Source: an uncultured Treponema sp. (GTDB lineage: Bacteria; Spirochaetota; Spirochaetia; Treponematales; Treponemataceae). From it: a stretch of 17,173 nt of DNA. A model generated the notes under the pieces. The model made no database searches and was not told the DNA's origin. It saw only the letters and a list, made by a program, of their open reading frames with translations. How positions within the stretch are numbered: position 1 is the stretch's first letter; each line of letters opens with the position of its first letter. This document shows, piece after piece, positions 5,567 to 12,940 of the stretch. The DNA lies in contig CAMAFU010000016.1 in assembly GCA_945833725.1 (NCBI GenBank), forward strand, positions 1 to 17,173. The letters run 5' to 3'. Made by a program: the position numbers and the translations under genes.

Positions 5567-5856
5567 ACGGAAAACGAAATCGTATTTTTAAAATTCTTCC
5601 CTTTGTAGTAGCAATATTGATTCCACTTCTTTTAGGACTTGAAGTATGGCAGACAGGACGGTATAGAAAGCTGCAGAAAGAAATAAGGGAACTGGAAAAT
5701 AAACAGGTTGAACTTGTGGAAGAAAATAAAAAACTTATTTCAGACATAAGTGTGCTTTCCAGCTCTGAGCGCATAGAAAAAATTGCCGAAGAGGAACTGA
5801 ACATGCACAAAGCTGAAACAAAAGACATAGTTCGTATTGAAATAAAAGGAAACTAA
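5563..5856 (+). CDS. ftsL: FtsL-like bitopic cell division protein
   Basis: This 97-residue single-pass inner-membrane protein has a short basic cytosolic tail (MNGKRNRIFK), a membrane helix at about 9-27 and a periplasmic coiled coil at about 33-65 (heptads rich in Leu/Glu/Lys). It ends with SSERIEKIAEEELNMHKAE, the motif closing FtsL/DivIC-type proteins. FtsL normally joins FtsQ and FtsB/DivIC to bridge the Z ring with septal synthases. Sequence is weakly conserved, so the name rests on topology, size and its slot right after rsmH. The start overlaps the rsmH stop (ATGA) behind a G-rich ribosome site (GGGGTGGGA). Confusion with DivIC/FtsB is possible. Confidence 0.82.
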   Translation: MNGKRNRIFKILPFVVAILIPLLLGLEVWQTGRYRKLQKEIRELENKQVELVEENKKLISDISVLSSSERIEKIAEEELNMHKAETKDIVRIEIKGN

Positions 5857-5857
5857 A

Positions 5858-7318
5858 ATGAAAAACCAAGATGCAAATGAAAATATAAATTCTTCTCTTT
5901 TATCTCTTGATGAAATTCTTTGTGCTACAGACGGAAAATTTATTGGCGGCGGCAGGGAAAATTTCTTTTTTTCATCGGTAGTTACGGACAGCAGAAATGT
6001 AAAGGAAAACAGCCTTTTTGTTCCTCTTGAGGGGGAATTTCAGGATGGGCACGGTTATATTGAGCAGGCACTGGAAAAAGGTGCAAAAGTCATTTTTGTT
6101 TCTAAAAAGTCTTATGGCGAAAATGTGGAAAGGTATGGCTTGTTGTGTAAAAAATATCCAGATACAGCCTTTATACTTGTTGAAAATACATTGACTGCCC
6201 TTCAAAAAGCTGCGGGAAAATATGTAGAAAAATTTCCTGAACTTATAAAAATTTCCATAACAGGTTCCAGTGGAAAAACAACTACAAAGGAAATAGCCCA
6301 GTCAGTTTTAAGTAAAAAATTCAATGTTATATGCAACAGAGGAAATTTAAACAGTGAAACGGGGCTTCCTCTTTCTTGTTTTGAAATAAGAAAAGAGCAT
6401 CAGGTGGCTGTTCTTGAGATGGGAATGAACAGAAAAAATGAAATCGGAGAGTTGTGCGAAACTTTTAAACCTCAGTACGGGATTATAACTAATATAGGAA
6501 CTGCCCACATAGGTCGGTTGGGAAGCAGAGACAATATTGCAGAAGAAAAGAAAAAGATTTTTTTACATATTCCAGAAAATGGAGCTGCCATAATTCCTGG
6601 TAATGACGATTATGCAGAATTTCTTGCCGCAGGCGTAAAAGGAAAAGTTATTTTTTATGGTCAAAACGATGAAAAGGGAATTGAATTTGTAAAGGATAAC
6701 GGTATAGAAGGCTGTGAGTTTAAATTAAACGGTAAGCCTGTTCATTTTAAGCTGCCTGGAATCTATAACTATTATAATGCTCTAGGAGTGATTGAACTTG
6801 CAGAAATTTTAGGCCTTTCTACAGAGGAAATCGCCGCAGGTCTTGAAGATGTAAAGCCTTTAAGCGGGCGGAGCTGTATAAGAAAAGGAAATTATACAAT
6901 TTTAGAAGACTGCTACAATGCGAACCCAGATTCAATGGAAAAAGCTGTTGAATTTGTATCTGATCTTGATTTTACCGGAAAAAAAATACTGGTTCTTGGC
7001 GATATGCTGGAACTGGGAGAAAATTCAAAAACTGCTCATGAAAAAATTGGAAGGGATGCGGTGTCTGCGCATGTTCAGATGATTGTTTTTATTGGCAGAG
7101 AAATGGAGTTTGCCTGGAAAGAAGCTGAAAAAAACAACACTTCTTCCTGTCGTATGGAATATTTTTCAACTTACACTGATTCCGATATTGCACTTGCCGC
7201 CCGTCATATTAAGGATTTTGCATCCAGCGGGGATTTTATTCTTTTAAAGGCTAGTCACGGTATTGCTTTGGACAGGCTTATACTCAAACTTGAAGAAAAT
7301 TTTACGGGAGAAAAATAG
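5858..7318 (+). CDS. murF: UDP-N-acetylmuramoyl-tripeptide--D-alanyl-D-alanine ligase MurF
   Basis: MurF adds D-Ala-D-Ala to the UDP-MurNAc-tripeptide in the cytosol, the last soluble step of peptidoglycan precursor synthesis, using ATP. Mur-ligase landmarks in the 486-residue protein: an N-terminal substrate domain with VTDSRNV (42-48); the P-loop GSSGKTTT (136-143); EMGMN (187-191); NIGTAHIGRLGS (212-223); a lysine cluster at 231-233 where the carbamylated Lys of the family lies; NYYNALG (304-310); DCYNANPDSM (351-360); and LGDMLELG (380-387). Length is slightly above the usual 450-460 because of an N-terminal leader of about 12 residues. It starts one base after the ftsL stop, with AAAGGA 7 bases upstream. 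MurE, which makes its substrate, is not in this cluster. Confidence 0.97.
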   Translation: MKNQDANENINSSLLSLDEILCATDGKFIGGGRENFFFSSVVTDSRNVKENSLFVPLEGEFQDGHGYIEQALEKGAKVIFVSKKSYGENVERYGLLCKKYPDTAFILVENTLTALQKAAGKYVEKFPELIKISITGSSGKTTTKEIAQSVLSKKFNVICNRGNLNSETGLPLSCFEIRKEHQVAVLEMGMNRKNEIGELCETFKPQYGIITNIGTAHIGRLGSRDNIAEEKKKIFLHIPENGAAIIPGNDDYAEFLAAGVKGKVIFYGQNDEKGIEFVKDNGIEGCEFKLNGKPVHFKLPGIYNYYNALGVIELAEILGLSTEEIAAGLEDVKPLSGRSCIRKGNYTILEDCYNANPDSMEKAVEFVSDLDFTGKKILVLGDMLELGENSKTAHEKIGRDAVSAHVQMIVFIGREMEFAWKEAEKNNTSSCRMEYFSTYTDSDIALAARHIKDFASSGDFILLKASHGIALDRLILKLEENFTGEK

Positions 7319-7322
7319 ATAG

Positions 7323-8492
7323 ATGCATAACTTTAATTTTTTTGCAGAAAAATCAGTTTCCTCCTATAAAAAAAGTGATACGGGTTTTATTCTTCTTGTA
7401 ATGATTTTGTGGGGTATTGGTCTTGTTACCCTGTATTTGTGTTCTGCGGCAAAAGGGGAATCTGGTTTTGGAAGTTCATTTTATTTTGTAAAACGGCAGC
7501 TTGTAAGTTCTCTTGCAGGGTTAGTTTTTTTTCTGCTGTTTTCTGTAATGGGAATGGAAAAAATAAGAAAAATTATTCCCTTTATTGTTATTGCTTCCAT
7601 AATTCTTTGTCTGCTGACTTTTGTTCCCGGTATTGGTGTTTCGAGAAACGGAGCCAGAAGATGGATACGGATGCCTTATTTTTCAACTTTTCAGCCTTCT
7701 GAAGCTATAAAATTTGCTTCTGTTCTTTATCTTGCCAATATTTTTGACAAGCAGGAAAAACTGCCGGCAGAAGAAAAAAACATTGCCGGTGCAATTTTAG
7801 GTCTTGTTGTTTTTACGCTGGTTATTTTTGCTCAGTCGGATTTTTCAACATGCTTTTTTGTTTTTTTTATCGGTTTGTTGATGTTTTTTGCTGCCGGAGC
7901 AAAATTAAAGTGGTTTTTGCCTGTGGCAGGTCTTGGACTTCCTGTTGTGTGCCTTATGATTTTTCTGGAACCTTACAGGATGAACAGAATTATCGGTTTT
8001 CTGGCAAAAGACAGCCATCAGCAGACTTATAATTTTCAAATGTCAAATTCAATAAAGGCAATTTCAAATGGAGGAATTTTCGGTCAGGGGTTTGGCTCTG
8101 GAATGACAAAAGCTGTTCATGTGCCTGAAGTTCAGTCTGATTATGTATTTGCAGGCTGGGCAGAAGCTACGGGACTTTTTGGCGTTATTATTTATCTTGC
8201 CCTGCTGTTTTACTTCATTTATAAAATATTTAAAATTTCAACATCTTGCGGTGATTATTTTGCAGCATTGGCTTCTTTTGGCTTTGGGGCATCTATTGCT
8301 TTTCAGTCGATGTTGAATATTGCTGTTGTTGGCGGTGTACTTCCTTCAACAGGAATACCGCTGCCGTTTTTTTCTTCTGGCGGTTCTTCAATGATGTGTA
8401 CGCTTGCAATGTGCGGTTTTATAGTAAATGCATCAAGGTGCAGTGCCGAATATGAAAATGGAATTTATTCAGTTGGGGATATAAATTTATGA
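7323..8492 (+). CDS. ftsW: FtsW, SEDS-family septal peptidoglycan glycosyltransferase
   Basis: This 389-residue polytopic inner-membrane protein belongs to the SEDS family, which polymerises lipid II into glycan strands. I count about nine or ten hydrophobic segments. Family signatures: RRWIRMPYFSTFQPSE (112-127), QSD (171-173), the catalytic-loop Asp D273 in VQSDYVFAGWAEATG, and PSTGIPLPFFSSGGSS (341-356). The position between murF and ftsQ argues for FtsW rather than RodA. Its usual partner, the transpeptidase FtsI/PBP3, is not encoded nearby. The gene starts four bases after murF, with GGGAG at 7306-7310 (a rather long 12-base spacer), and its stop overlaps the ftsQ start (ATGA). Confidence 0.95.
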   Translation: MHNFNFFAEKSVSSYKKSDTGFILLVMILWGIGLVTLYLCSAAKGESGFGSSFYFVKRQLVSSLAGLVFFLLFSVMGMEKIRKIIPFIVIASIILCLLTFVPGIGVSRNGARRWIRMPYFSTFQPSEAIKFASVLYLANIFDKQEKLPAEEKNIAGAILGLVVFTLVIFAQSDFSTCFFVFFIGLLMFFAAGAKLKWFLPVAGLGLPVVCLMIFLEPYRMNRIIGFLAKDSHQQTYNFQMSNSIKAISNGGIFGQGFGSGMTKAVHVPEVQSDYVFAGWAEATGLFGVIIYLALLFYFIYKIFKISTSCGDYFAALASFGFGASIAFQSMLNIAVVGGVLPSTGIPLPFFSSGGSSMMCTLAMCGFIVNASRCSAEYENGIYSVGDINL

Positions 8493-9328
8493 GTGATATA
8501 GCGTTTTTTGATACAGAGAACATAACTCCTACCAGAAAAAAAGATGATGTAAAGGTAAAAGTTTTAAAAATTCTTTTTATCGTTCTTTTTTTACTGCTTT
8601 TTGTTGAAGTATGTACATATTTTTTTATTGTACCTTGTCTTGGAAATATAAATGTTCGGTTTTCTGGTTTAAACTCATATTCGGAAAAAGATTTGGTTGA
8701 TTTTTGTGGCGAAAGCCTTGCAAAGAATTTTATAAAATTCAATGAAGTTGAAGTCTGCTCCAAAATTTCATCTCTTGCAGGCGTAGAAAATGTTGAATTG
8801 AAAAAGGTTTTTCCGGATAAAGTTTATATAAATGTAACGGAGCGGAAACCTGTTGCCATGACATTTATTAATACGGAAAAAAAGACTGTCCCTGTTCAAA
8901 TAGATAAAAAAGGAGTATTATTCCCCGTACGGTCTTCTTCTTCGATAAACACATCTGTACCGATTATTTCAGGAATTCCCGTTGAAAATATTCCTGAAGG
9001 TATGAGGCTTCCTTCAAAATACAGTGTTTTGATTGACCAGATTGTTTCAATTCGGCAGGAAAATCCAGAGTGTTTTGAGGCTGTTTCTGAAATCCATGTT
9101 GTGCCAAGAGAATATGGAAATTTCGAGATTGTTCTGTTTCCTGTGCAGTCGAAACTGAAGGTTGTGTCAGATCGTGTTCTTGATGAAAAAACTTTGCAGA
9201 AAATGCTGCTTACTTTGGATGTGGTTAGCAATATTGAGTCTAAAGGTAATGTAGATTTAATAGATCTTCGTTATGGCACAATTTCATATCATTATTCTAC
9301 TGTAAAAACGGAGGATTCTCTTGAATAA
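8489..9328 (+). CDS. ftsQ: Cell division protein FtsQ/DivIB
   Basis: This 279-residue bitopic inner-membrane protein has a cytosolic tail (1-24), one membrane helix at 25-48, a POTRA domain at about 53-122 (INVRFSGLNSYSEKDL ... VFPDKVYINVTERKP) and an FtsQ beta domain ending VDLIDLRYG (255-263), the usual closing strand. FtsQ/DivIB recruits FtsL and its partner to the septum and regulates septal synthesis. The VYINVTERKPVA segment matches the end of FtsQ POTRA domains well. Its ATG overlaps the ftsW stop by four bases, behind GGGGA at 8475-8479, and its last codons overlap the ftsA start, so the cluster is translationally chained here. Confidence 0.9.
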   Translation: MSDIAFFDTENITPTRKKDDVKVKVLKILFIVLFLLLFVEVCTYFFIVPCLGNINVRFSGLNSYSEKDLVDFCGESLAKNFIKFNEVEVCSKISSLAGVENVELKKVFPDKVYINVTERKPVAMTFINTEKKTVPVQIDKKGVLFPVRSSSSINTSVPIISGIPVENIPEGMRLPSKYSVLIDQIVSIRQENPECFEAVSEIHVVPREYGNFEIVLFPVQSKLKVVSDRVLDEKTLQKMLLTLDVVSNIESKGNVDLIDLRYGTISYHYSTVKTEDSLE

Positions 9329-10580
9329 TATAAACAACATAATTGTAGGTTTGGATTTAGGTTCGAGTTTTGTCCGTACTGTAATAGGTGAAGTGCTGGA
9401 AGGCGGAAAAATTGAAATTATTGGTGTTGCACAAAAACCGTCCTTTGGCCTCAGAAATGGCGTTATTGTAAATAGAGACAGCGTAATGGATTGTATAAAA
9501 AAATCCATTGAAGAAGCTGAACAGGAAGCCGGGTATGAAGTAACTTCCTGTTATGCGGCAATTGGCGGTGTCCAGATTGAAAGCACGAATAACAAAGGAC
9601 TCGTTGCCATTTCTTCCCACGGAAAAAGTCCCAGAGAAATAACTGATGATGATATAAAAAAAGTAATGGAATGTGCAAATGCAATACAAATTCCAGAAGA
9701 CAAGCTGCTTCTTCACTCCATTCCGCAGAATTTTAAAATAGACGGTACTGTGGACTGCAGAAATCCTTTGGGAAATATAGCAGTTCGTCTGGAGGCTGAA
9801 GTTCATACTGTTCTGGCTTCTAAAACTGTTGTTGCAAATATTGTTGAGTGCATTGAACGGCTTGGCTGCGAAATTGACGGTATAATGCTTAAAACCCTTG
9901 CTGCTGCAAATGCCGTCATGCTTCAGGATGAAAGGGAATTGGGTTCTGTGCTTATTGATTTAGGCGGCGGAACAACAGATGTTACTGTAATCAATAACGA
10001 TGCGCCAATTTGCAATGTATCTGTTCCTGTTGGTGGAAATCTTGTTACAAACGATATTGCCATTGTAAGGGGAATTCCACTGGCCACTGCCGAAAAAATT
10101 AAACTTGATTACGGCTGCTGCTGGGCAGATGCTTTGGAGGAGGACTGCGAAATCGTTATTCCTGGAGCCGGCGGACGGGAACCTGAAGTTTGCAGACGAT
10201 CGGAAATTTGTTTTGGAATAATTGAACCTCGTATGAGGGAAATTTTTTCTCTGGTAAGGGAAGAAATCGTAAATAAGGTAAATTCTACTTTGGATGGTAA
10301 CATAATTCTTACTGGTGGCGGTGCACTTATGCCGGGTGTTGTTCAACTGGCTCAGGATGTTTTTGGAACATGTGCAGTTAGAATTGGATTCCCGGGCGAT
10401 TTAGGCGGATTGCAGGAAAAATACAGAAGACCTGATTTTGCAACGGCGGTTGGTCTTGTAACAGGTTCCTCTGGCAGTCATATTTTTAGTCGGAAGCCGG
10501 TAAAACGAAGTATAAAATCAGAAAAATCTGATGGTGTACTTAACAAAATGTGGAATTTTATAAAAAAGAATTGTTTTTAA
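9321..10580 (+). CDS. ftsA: FtsA, actin-like membrane anchor of the Z ring
   Basis: FtsA is an actin-fold ATPase that tethers FtsZ to the inner membrane and recruits later divisome proteins. In 419 residues I see the phosphate-1 loop GLDLGSS (10-16), the phosphate-2 loop LIDLGGGTTD (211-220) and the adenosine motif ILTGGGALMPG (329-339). The C-terminal amphipathic helix (GVLNKMWNFIKKNCF, 405-419) has the pattern of the FtsA membrane-targeting sequence. The start is TTG at 9321, chosen because a full GGAGG (9310-9314) lies 6 bases upstream and because GLDLGSS then falls at residue 10 as usual. The first 8 bases overlap the end of ftsQ. A 60-bp gap with a hairpin separates it from ftsZ. Confidence 0.96.
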   Translation: MNNINNIIVGLDLGSSFVRTVIGEVLEGGKIEIIGVAQKPSFGLRNGVIVNRDSVMDCIKKSIEEAEQEAGYEVTSCYAAIGGVQIESTNNKGLVAISSHGKSPREITDDDIKKVMECANAIQIPEDKLLLHSIPQNFKIDGTVDCRNPLGNIAVRLEAEVHTVLASKTVVANIVECIERLGCEIDGIMLKTLAAANAVMLQDERELGSVLIDLGGGTTDVTVINNDAPICNVSVPVGGNLVTNDIAIVRGIPLATAEKIKLDYGCCWADALEEDCEIVIPGAGGREPEVCRRSEICFGIIEPRMREIFSLVREEIVNKVNSTLDGNIILTGGGALMPGVVQLAQDVFGTCAVRIGFPGDLGGLQEKYRRPDFATAVGLVTGSSGSHIFSRKPVKRSIKSEKSDGVLNKMWNFIKKNCF

Positions 10581-10588
10581 GTTGAAAG

Positions 10589-10611
10589 GGCATGCTTCGT
10601 TGAAGCGTGTT
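10589..10611 (+). promoter_or_regulatory. Stem-loop in the ftsA-ftsZ spacer
   Basis: CATGCTTC (10591-10598) pairs with GAAGCGTG (10602-10609) around a GTT loop, with one G-U pair. Two further G-U pairs could extend the base. No U-tract follows directly (TTGATTTAT), so it is a poor terminator. It lies 19 bases before the strong GGGAGG ribosome site of ftsZ (10630-10635). An attenuator or an RNA-processing barrier that shields the ftsZ mRNA is plausible. No clear promoter was found in this gap. Confidence 0.4.
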
Positions 10612-10640
10612 GATTTATAAAATGGGGTTGGGAGGAAAAT

Positions 10641-11990
10641 ATGGAGATTTTTGAAGCAAATGCCGGTCAGGTTGTTAGTCCTGCAAAAATTAAAGTAATT
10701 GGTTGTGGTGGAGCAGGAGGAAATGCCGTAAACAGCATGGTAAGGAAAGGTATAGAAGGCGTTCAGTTTGTTGCAATAAATACAGACCTTCAGCATCTTT
10801 CCATTTCGCTTGCTGACTGTAAAATTCAAATCGGAAAAAAACTTACAAATGGTCTTGGTGTGGGAATGAATCCTGAACTGGGAGAAGCTGCCGCTGTAGA
10901 AGAATCTGAAGCTTTAAAAAAACTTCTTGAAGGTTCTGATATGATTTTTATTACTGCAGGAATGGGAGGCGGTACAGGTACCGGTTCTGCTCCTGTTGTT
11001 GCAAAAATTGCAAAAGAACTTGGTATTCTGACAGTTGCCGTAGTAACTACTCCTTTCGATTTTGAAGGGTATAAGCGTATGAGTATTGCTATGGAAGGAA
11101 TTATGAAACTTAAGGAAGAAGTTGATTCCCTTATTGTTATTCCTAACCAGCGTGTTTTTGAATTTGATGGATTGAAAAATCTTTCTGTTGCAGAAGCTTT
11201 CGAAATGGTTGACGATATTCTGCGTCAGGGAGTTCAGGGAATATCTGACATAATTACAAAAACAGGCCTTGTAAACAGAGACTTTAACGATGTTAAAACT
11301 GTTATGAAAGGTCAGGGAAATGCCCTTTTAGGTATTGGAGAAGGCAGCGGTGAAAACAGGGCTGTAGATGCTGCTCATAACGCAATAAGTAACCGGCTTC
11401 TGGAAGAAACAAATATTGACGGGGCTAAAAATATTCTTGTAAAAATAAGCGGTAAAAATGTTGCCATGACAGAATGTAAGGAAATAACTGATATAATCAG
11501 AGCCAGTGCCGATAAAGATGTTCGTATTCTTTGGGGATTGTATCTTGAACCGGAACTGGAAGACAAAATTTCTGTAACCGTTATTGCTACAGGTTTTAAT
11601 TCTTCTACACCTCAGCAAAAGGAAGAAGTTTCTGAAGCTCCTGTTGCTCAGAACGATAAAAAAGATGAAGTAAAAAAAGATGAAGTTAAGAAGGATGACA
11701 GTAATATTCTTGACATAGGTGATTTTGAAAATGTACTTAGACCGTCTGAAGTAATGTACAGTTCTTTTAGGGAAGAACTTTGTACAGAAGAGTCTGTAGA
11801 TGAAGAAAAGCTTGCAAAAAAATCAGAAGAATATCAACAGGGATTAGGTTCTTTGTTTGACGGCTACAGTCAACCTGAAAAAAGAACGCTTTCCTACAGA
11901 CAAAGTCAGGTTGAGCCTGTAGACTATACTATTCCAGCATGCCGGCGGCTTAATACACTTCCAAGGTCAATTGACCTTACAAAAAAATAA
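10641..11990 (+). CDS. ftsZ: Cell division GTPase FtsZ
   Basis: FtsZ is the tubulin-like GTPase that polymerises into the cytokinetic ring. The 449-residue protein has the nucleotide-binding start KVIGCGGAGGNAVN (18-31), INTDLQ (46-51), the signature GMGGGTGTGSAPVV (107-120) and the T7 loop NRDFNDV (212-218) with both catalytic Asp (D214, D217). The globular core ends near residue 320. A linker of about 105 residues contains a tandem KKDEV-KKDEV-KKDD run (340-353). The conserved C-terminal peptide looks like VDYTIPACRRL (427-437), with Cys where Phe is usual, and 12 more residues follow it, so it is not terminal. The start has GGGAGG 5 bases upstream. FtsA, encoded just before, is the expected partner of the tail peptide. 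Confidence 0.98.
   Translation: MEIFEANAGQVVSPAKIKVIGCGGAGGNAVNSMVRKGIEGVQFVAINTDLQHLSISLADCKIQIGKKLTNGLGVGMNPELGEAAAVEESEALKKLLEGSDMIFITAGMGGGTGTGSAPVVAKIAKELGILTVAVVTTPFDFEGYKRMSIAMEGIMKLKEEVDSLIVIPNQRVFEFDGLKNLSVAEAFEMVDDILRQGVQGISDIITKTGLVNRDFNDVKTVMKGQGNALLGIGEGSGENRAVDAAHNAISNRLLEETNIDGAKNILVKISGKNVAMTECKEITDIIRASADKDVRILWGLYLEPELEDKISVTVIATGFNSSTPQQKEEVSEAPVAQNDKKDEVKKDEVKKDDSNILDIGDFENVLRPSEVMYSSFREELCTEESVDEEKLAKKSEEYQQGLGSLFDGYSQPEKRTLSYRQSQVEPVDYTIPACRRLNTLPRSIDLTKK
11658..11699 (+). repeat. 15-bp tandem repeat in the FtsZ linker region
   Basis: Two consecutive 15-base units (AAAAAAGATGAAGTA at 11658-11672 and AAAAAAGATGAAGTT at 11673-11687) are followed by a degenerate 12-base third copy (11688-11699). 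They encode KKDEV, KKDEV and KKDD. The repeat is in frame, so gain or loss of a unit would change linker length by five residues without breaking the gene. Confidence 0.75.
11963..11978. repeat. Perfect 16-bp palindrome at the end of ftsZ
   Basis: AAGGTCAATTGACCTT is exactly self-complementary. It spans the codons near PRSIDL at the FtsZ C-terminus and lies 16 bp before the start of the Xer gene, which itself lacks a visible ribosome site. No T-run follows on either strand at the right place, so it is not a classic terminator. It could be a protein-binding site, a weak RNA hairpin or chance. Confidence 0.45.
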
Positions 11991-11993
11991 TTT

Positions 11994-12899
11994 ATGGAAG
12001 TGGTCGGTCTTTTAAAGCAGTTTTATACAGAACTTAGAACAGTTGAAGGCTTAAGTGAAAATGGTGCTGAAACATATGTTCGTTCTGCCGGTTTGTTTTT
12101 AAAATGGCTTGATGAAGAAAAAATTCCTTTGGCTAAAGTTTCTGTAAAGGAACTTGTTTTCTTTTTTGCAAGAAGAAGAACAGGGGGAACAGAAGAAGAA
12201 AAGGTTGAGGGAAGGACTGTTGCAAAAGATATTTCTGCATTGAGGGCGTTTGGAAATTTTCTTGTAGGACAGAATGTCTGGCAGGAAAATCCAGCTCTCC
12301 TTTTGGAGCGCCCCCACGAAACCTGCGACCTTCCTAAAGTTCTTTCTCTGGATGAAGTTGACAGATTTTTGGATTCCATTAATTTATCAACTTTTCTTGG
12401 AATAAGGGACAGGGCACTTTTTGAGCTTATATACAGCTGTGGTCTTCGTATAAGTGAAGCCTGTTCCCTTAAAATTGCAAATCTGCATATAAACGAACGG
12501 ATTATTATTGTGCAGGGAAAGGGCAGCAAGGAAAGGATGATACCTTTCGGCTTAAAGGCAAAAGAAAGTCTGGAACTGTATCTTGAAAAAGCCAGACCTG
12601 AACTTACAGTATTGTGCAACCCTGAAGAAGTTTTTGTGAATTATAAAGGTGAAGCAATAAGCAGAAAAGGTGTGTGGAAAAATTTTCAAAAATATGCAAA
12701 ACTTGCAGGGATTGATGCAAAAGTTCATACTTTAAGACACTCTTTTGCAACTCATTTGCTTGCCGGTGGAATGGATTTAGTAAGCGTTCAGGAGCTTTTA
12801 GGTCATTCAGGACTTGCAACAACCACAATATACACTCATATCGAAGAAAAACAGCTTCAGGCGGAACACGAAAAGTTTTTCCCTGGGCATAAAAAATAA
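11994..12899 (+). CDS. Tyrosine site-specific recombinase, XerC/XerD type
   Basis: The 301-residue protein has the standard Xer layout: an N-terminal SAM-like core-binding domain (about 1-95) and a C-terminal catalytic domain with the full residue set, R152 in CGLRISE, K176 in GKGSKER, H245 and R248 in HTLRHSFATH, H271 in LGHSGLA and nucleophile Y280 in TIYTHI. Length (about 300 aa) is that of XerC/XerD, which resolve chromosome dimers at dif beside the divisome, rather than that of phage integrases. It starts three bases after the ftsZ stop with no Shine-Dalgarno, so it is probably translated by reinitiation. A second Xer gene begins at 16858, so the two may be the XerC/XerD pair; I cannot say which is which from one sequence. 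Confidence 0.92.
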   Translation: MEVVGLLKQFYTELRTVEGLSENGAETYVRSAGLFLKWLDEEKIPLAKVSVKELVFFFARRRTGGTEEEKVEGRTVAKDISALRAFGNFLVGQNVWQENPALLLERPHETCDLPKVLSLDEVDRFLDSINLSTFLGIRDRALFELIYSCGLRISEACSLKIANLHINERIIIVQGKGSKERMIPFGLKAKESLELYLEKARPELTVLCNPEEVFVNYKGEAISRKGVWKNFQKYAKLAGIDAKVHTLRHSFATHLLAGGMDLVSVQELLGHSGLATTTIYTHIEEKQLQAEHEKFFPGHKK

Positions 12900-12940
12900 T
12901 TCAATTTCTGGGAATATCCCGCTTTTGTCCGGAGGTTTTT

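Noticed and set aside
9357..9806. A 149-codon minus-strand open frame inside ftsA
   Set aside because: It is antisense to conserved FtsA motifs with no start signal or recognisable domain.
10582..10621. A separate ftsZ promoter using TTGAAA and TATAAA
   Set aside because: The two hexamers are about 28 bp apart, far beyond the usable 16-19 bp.
12023..12619. A 198-codon open frame on the minus strand opposite the first Xer gene
   Set aside because: It lies wholly antisense to a recombinase with every catalytic residue in place. Its Ser/Arg/Phe-rich sequence has no recognisable motif and is typical of an antisense shadow.
12909..12921. Small inverted repeat GGGA-ATA-TCCC before the lipoprotein gene
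   Set aside because: Only 4 bp of stem and no T-tract, so it is expected by chance.
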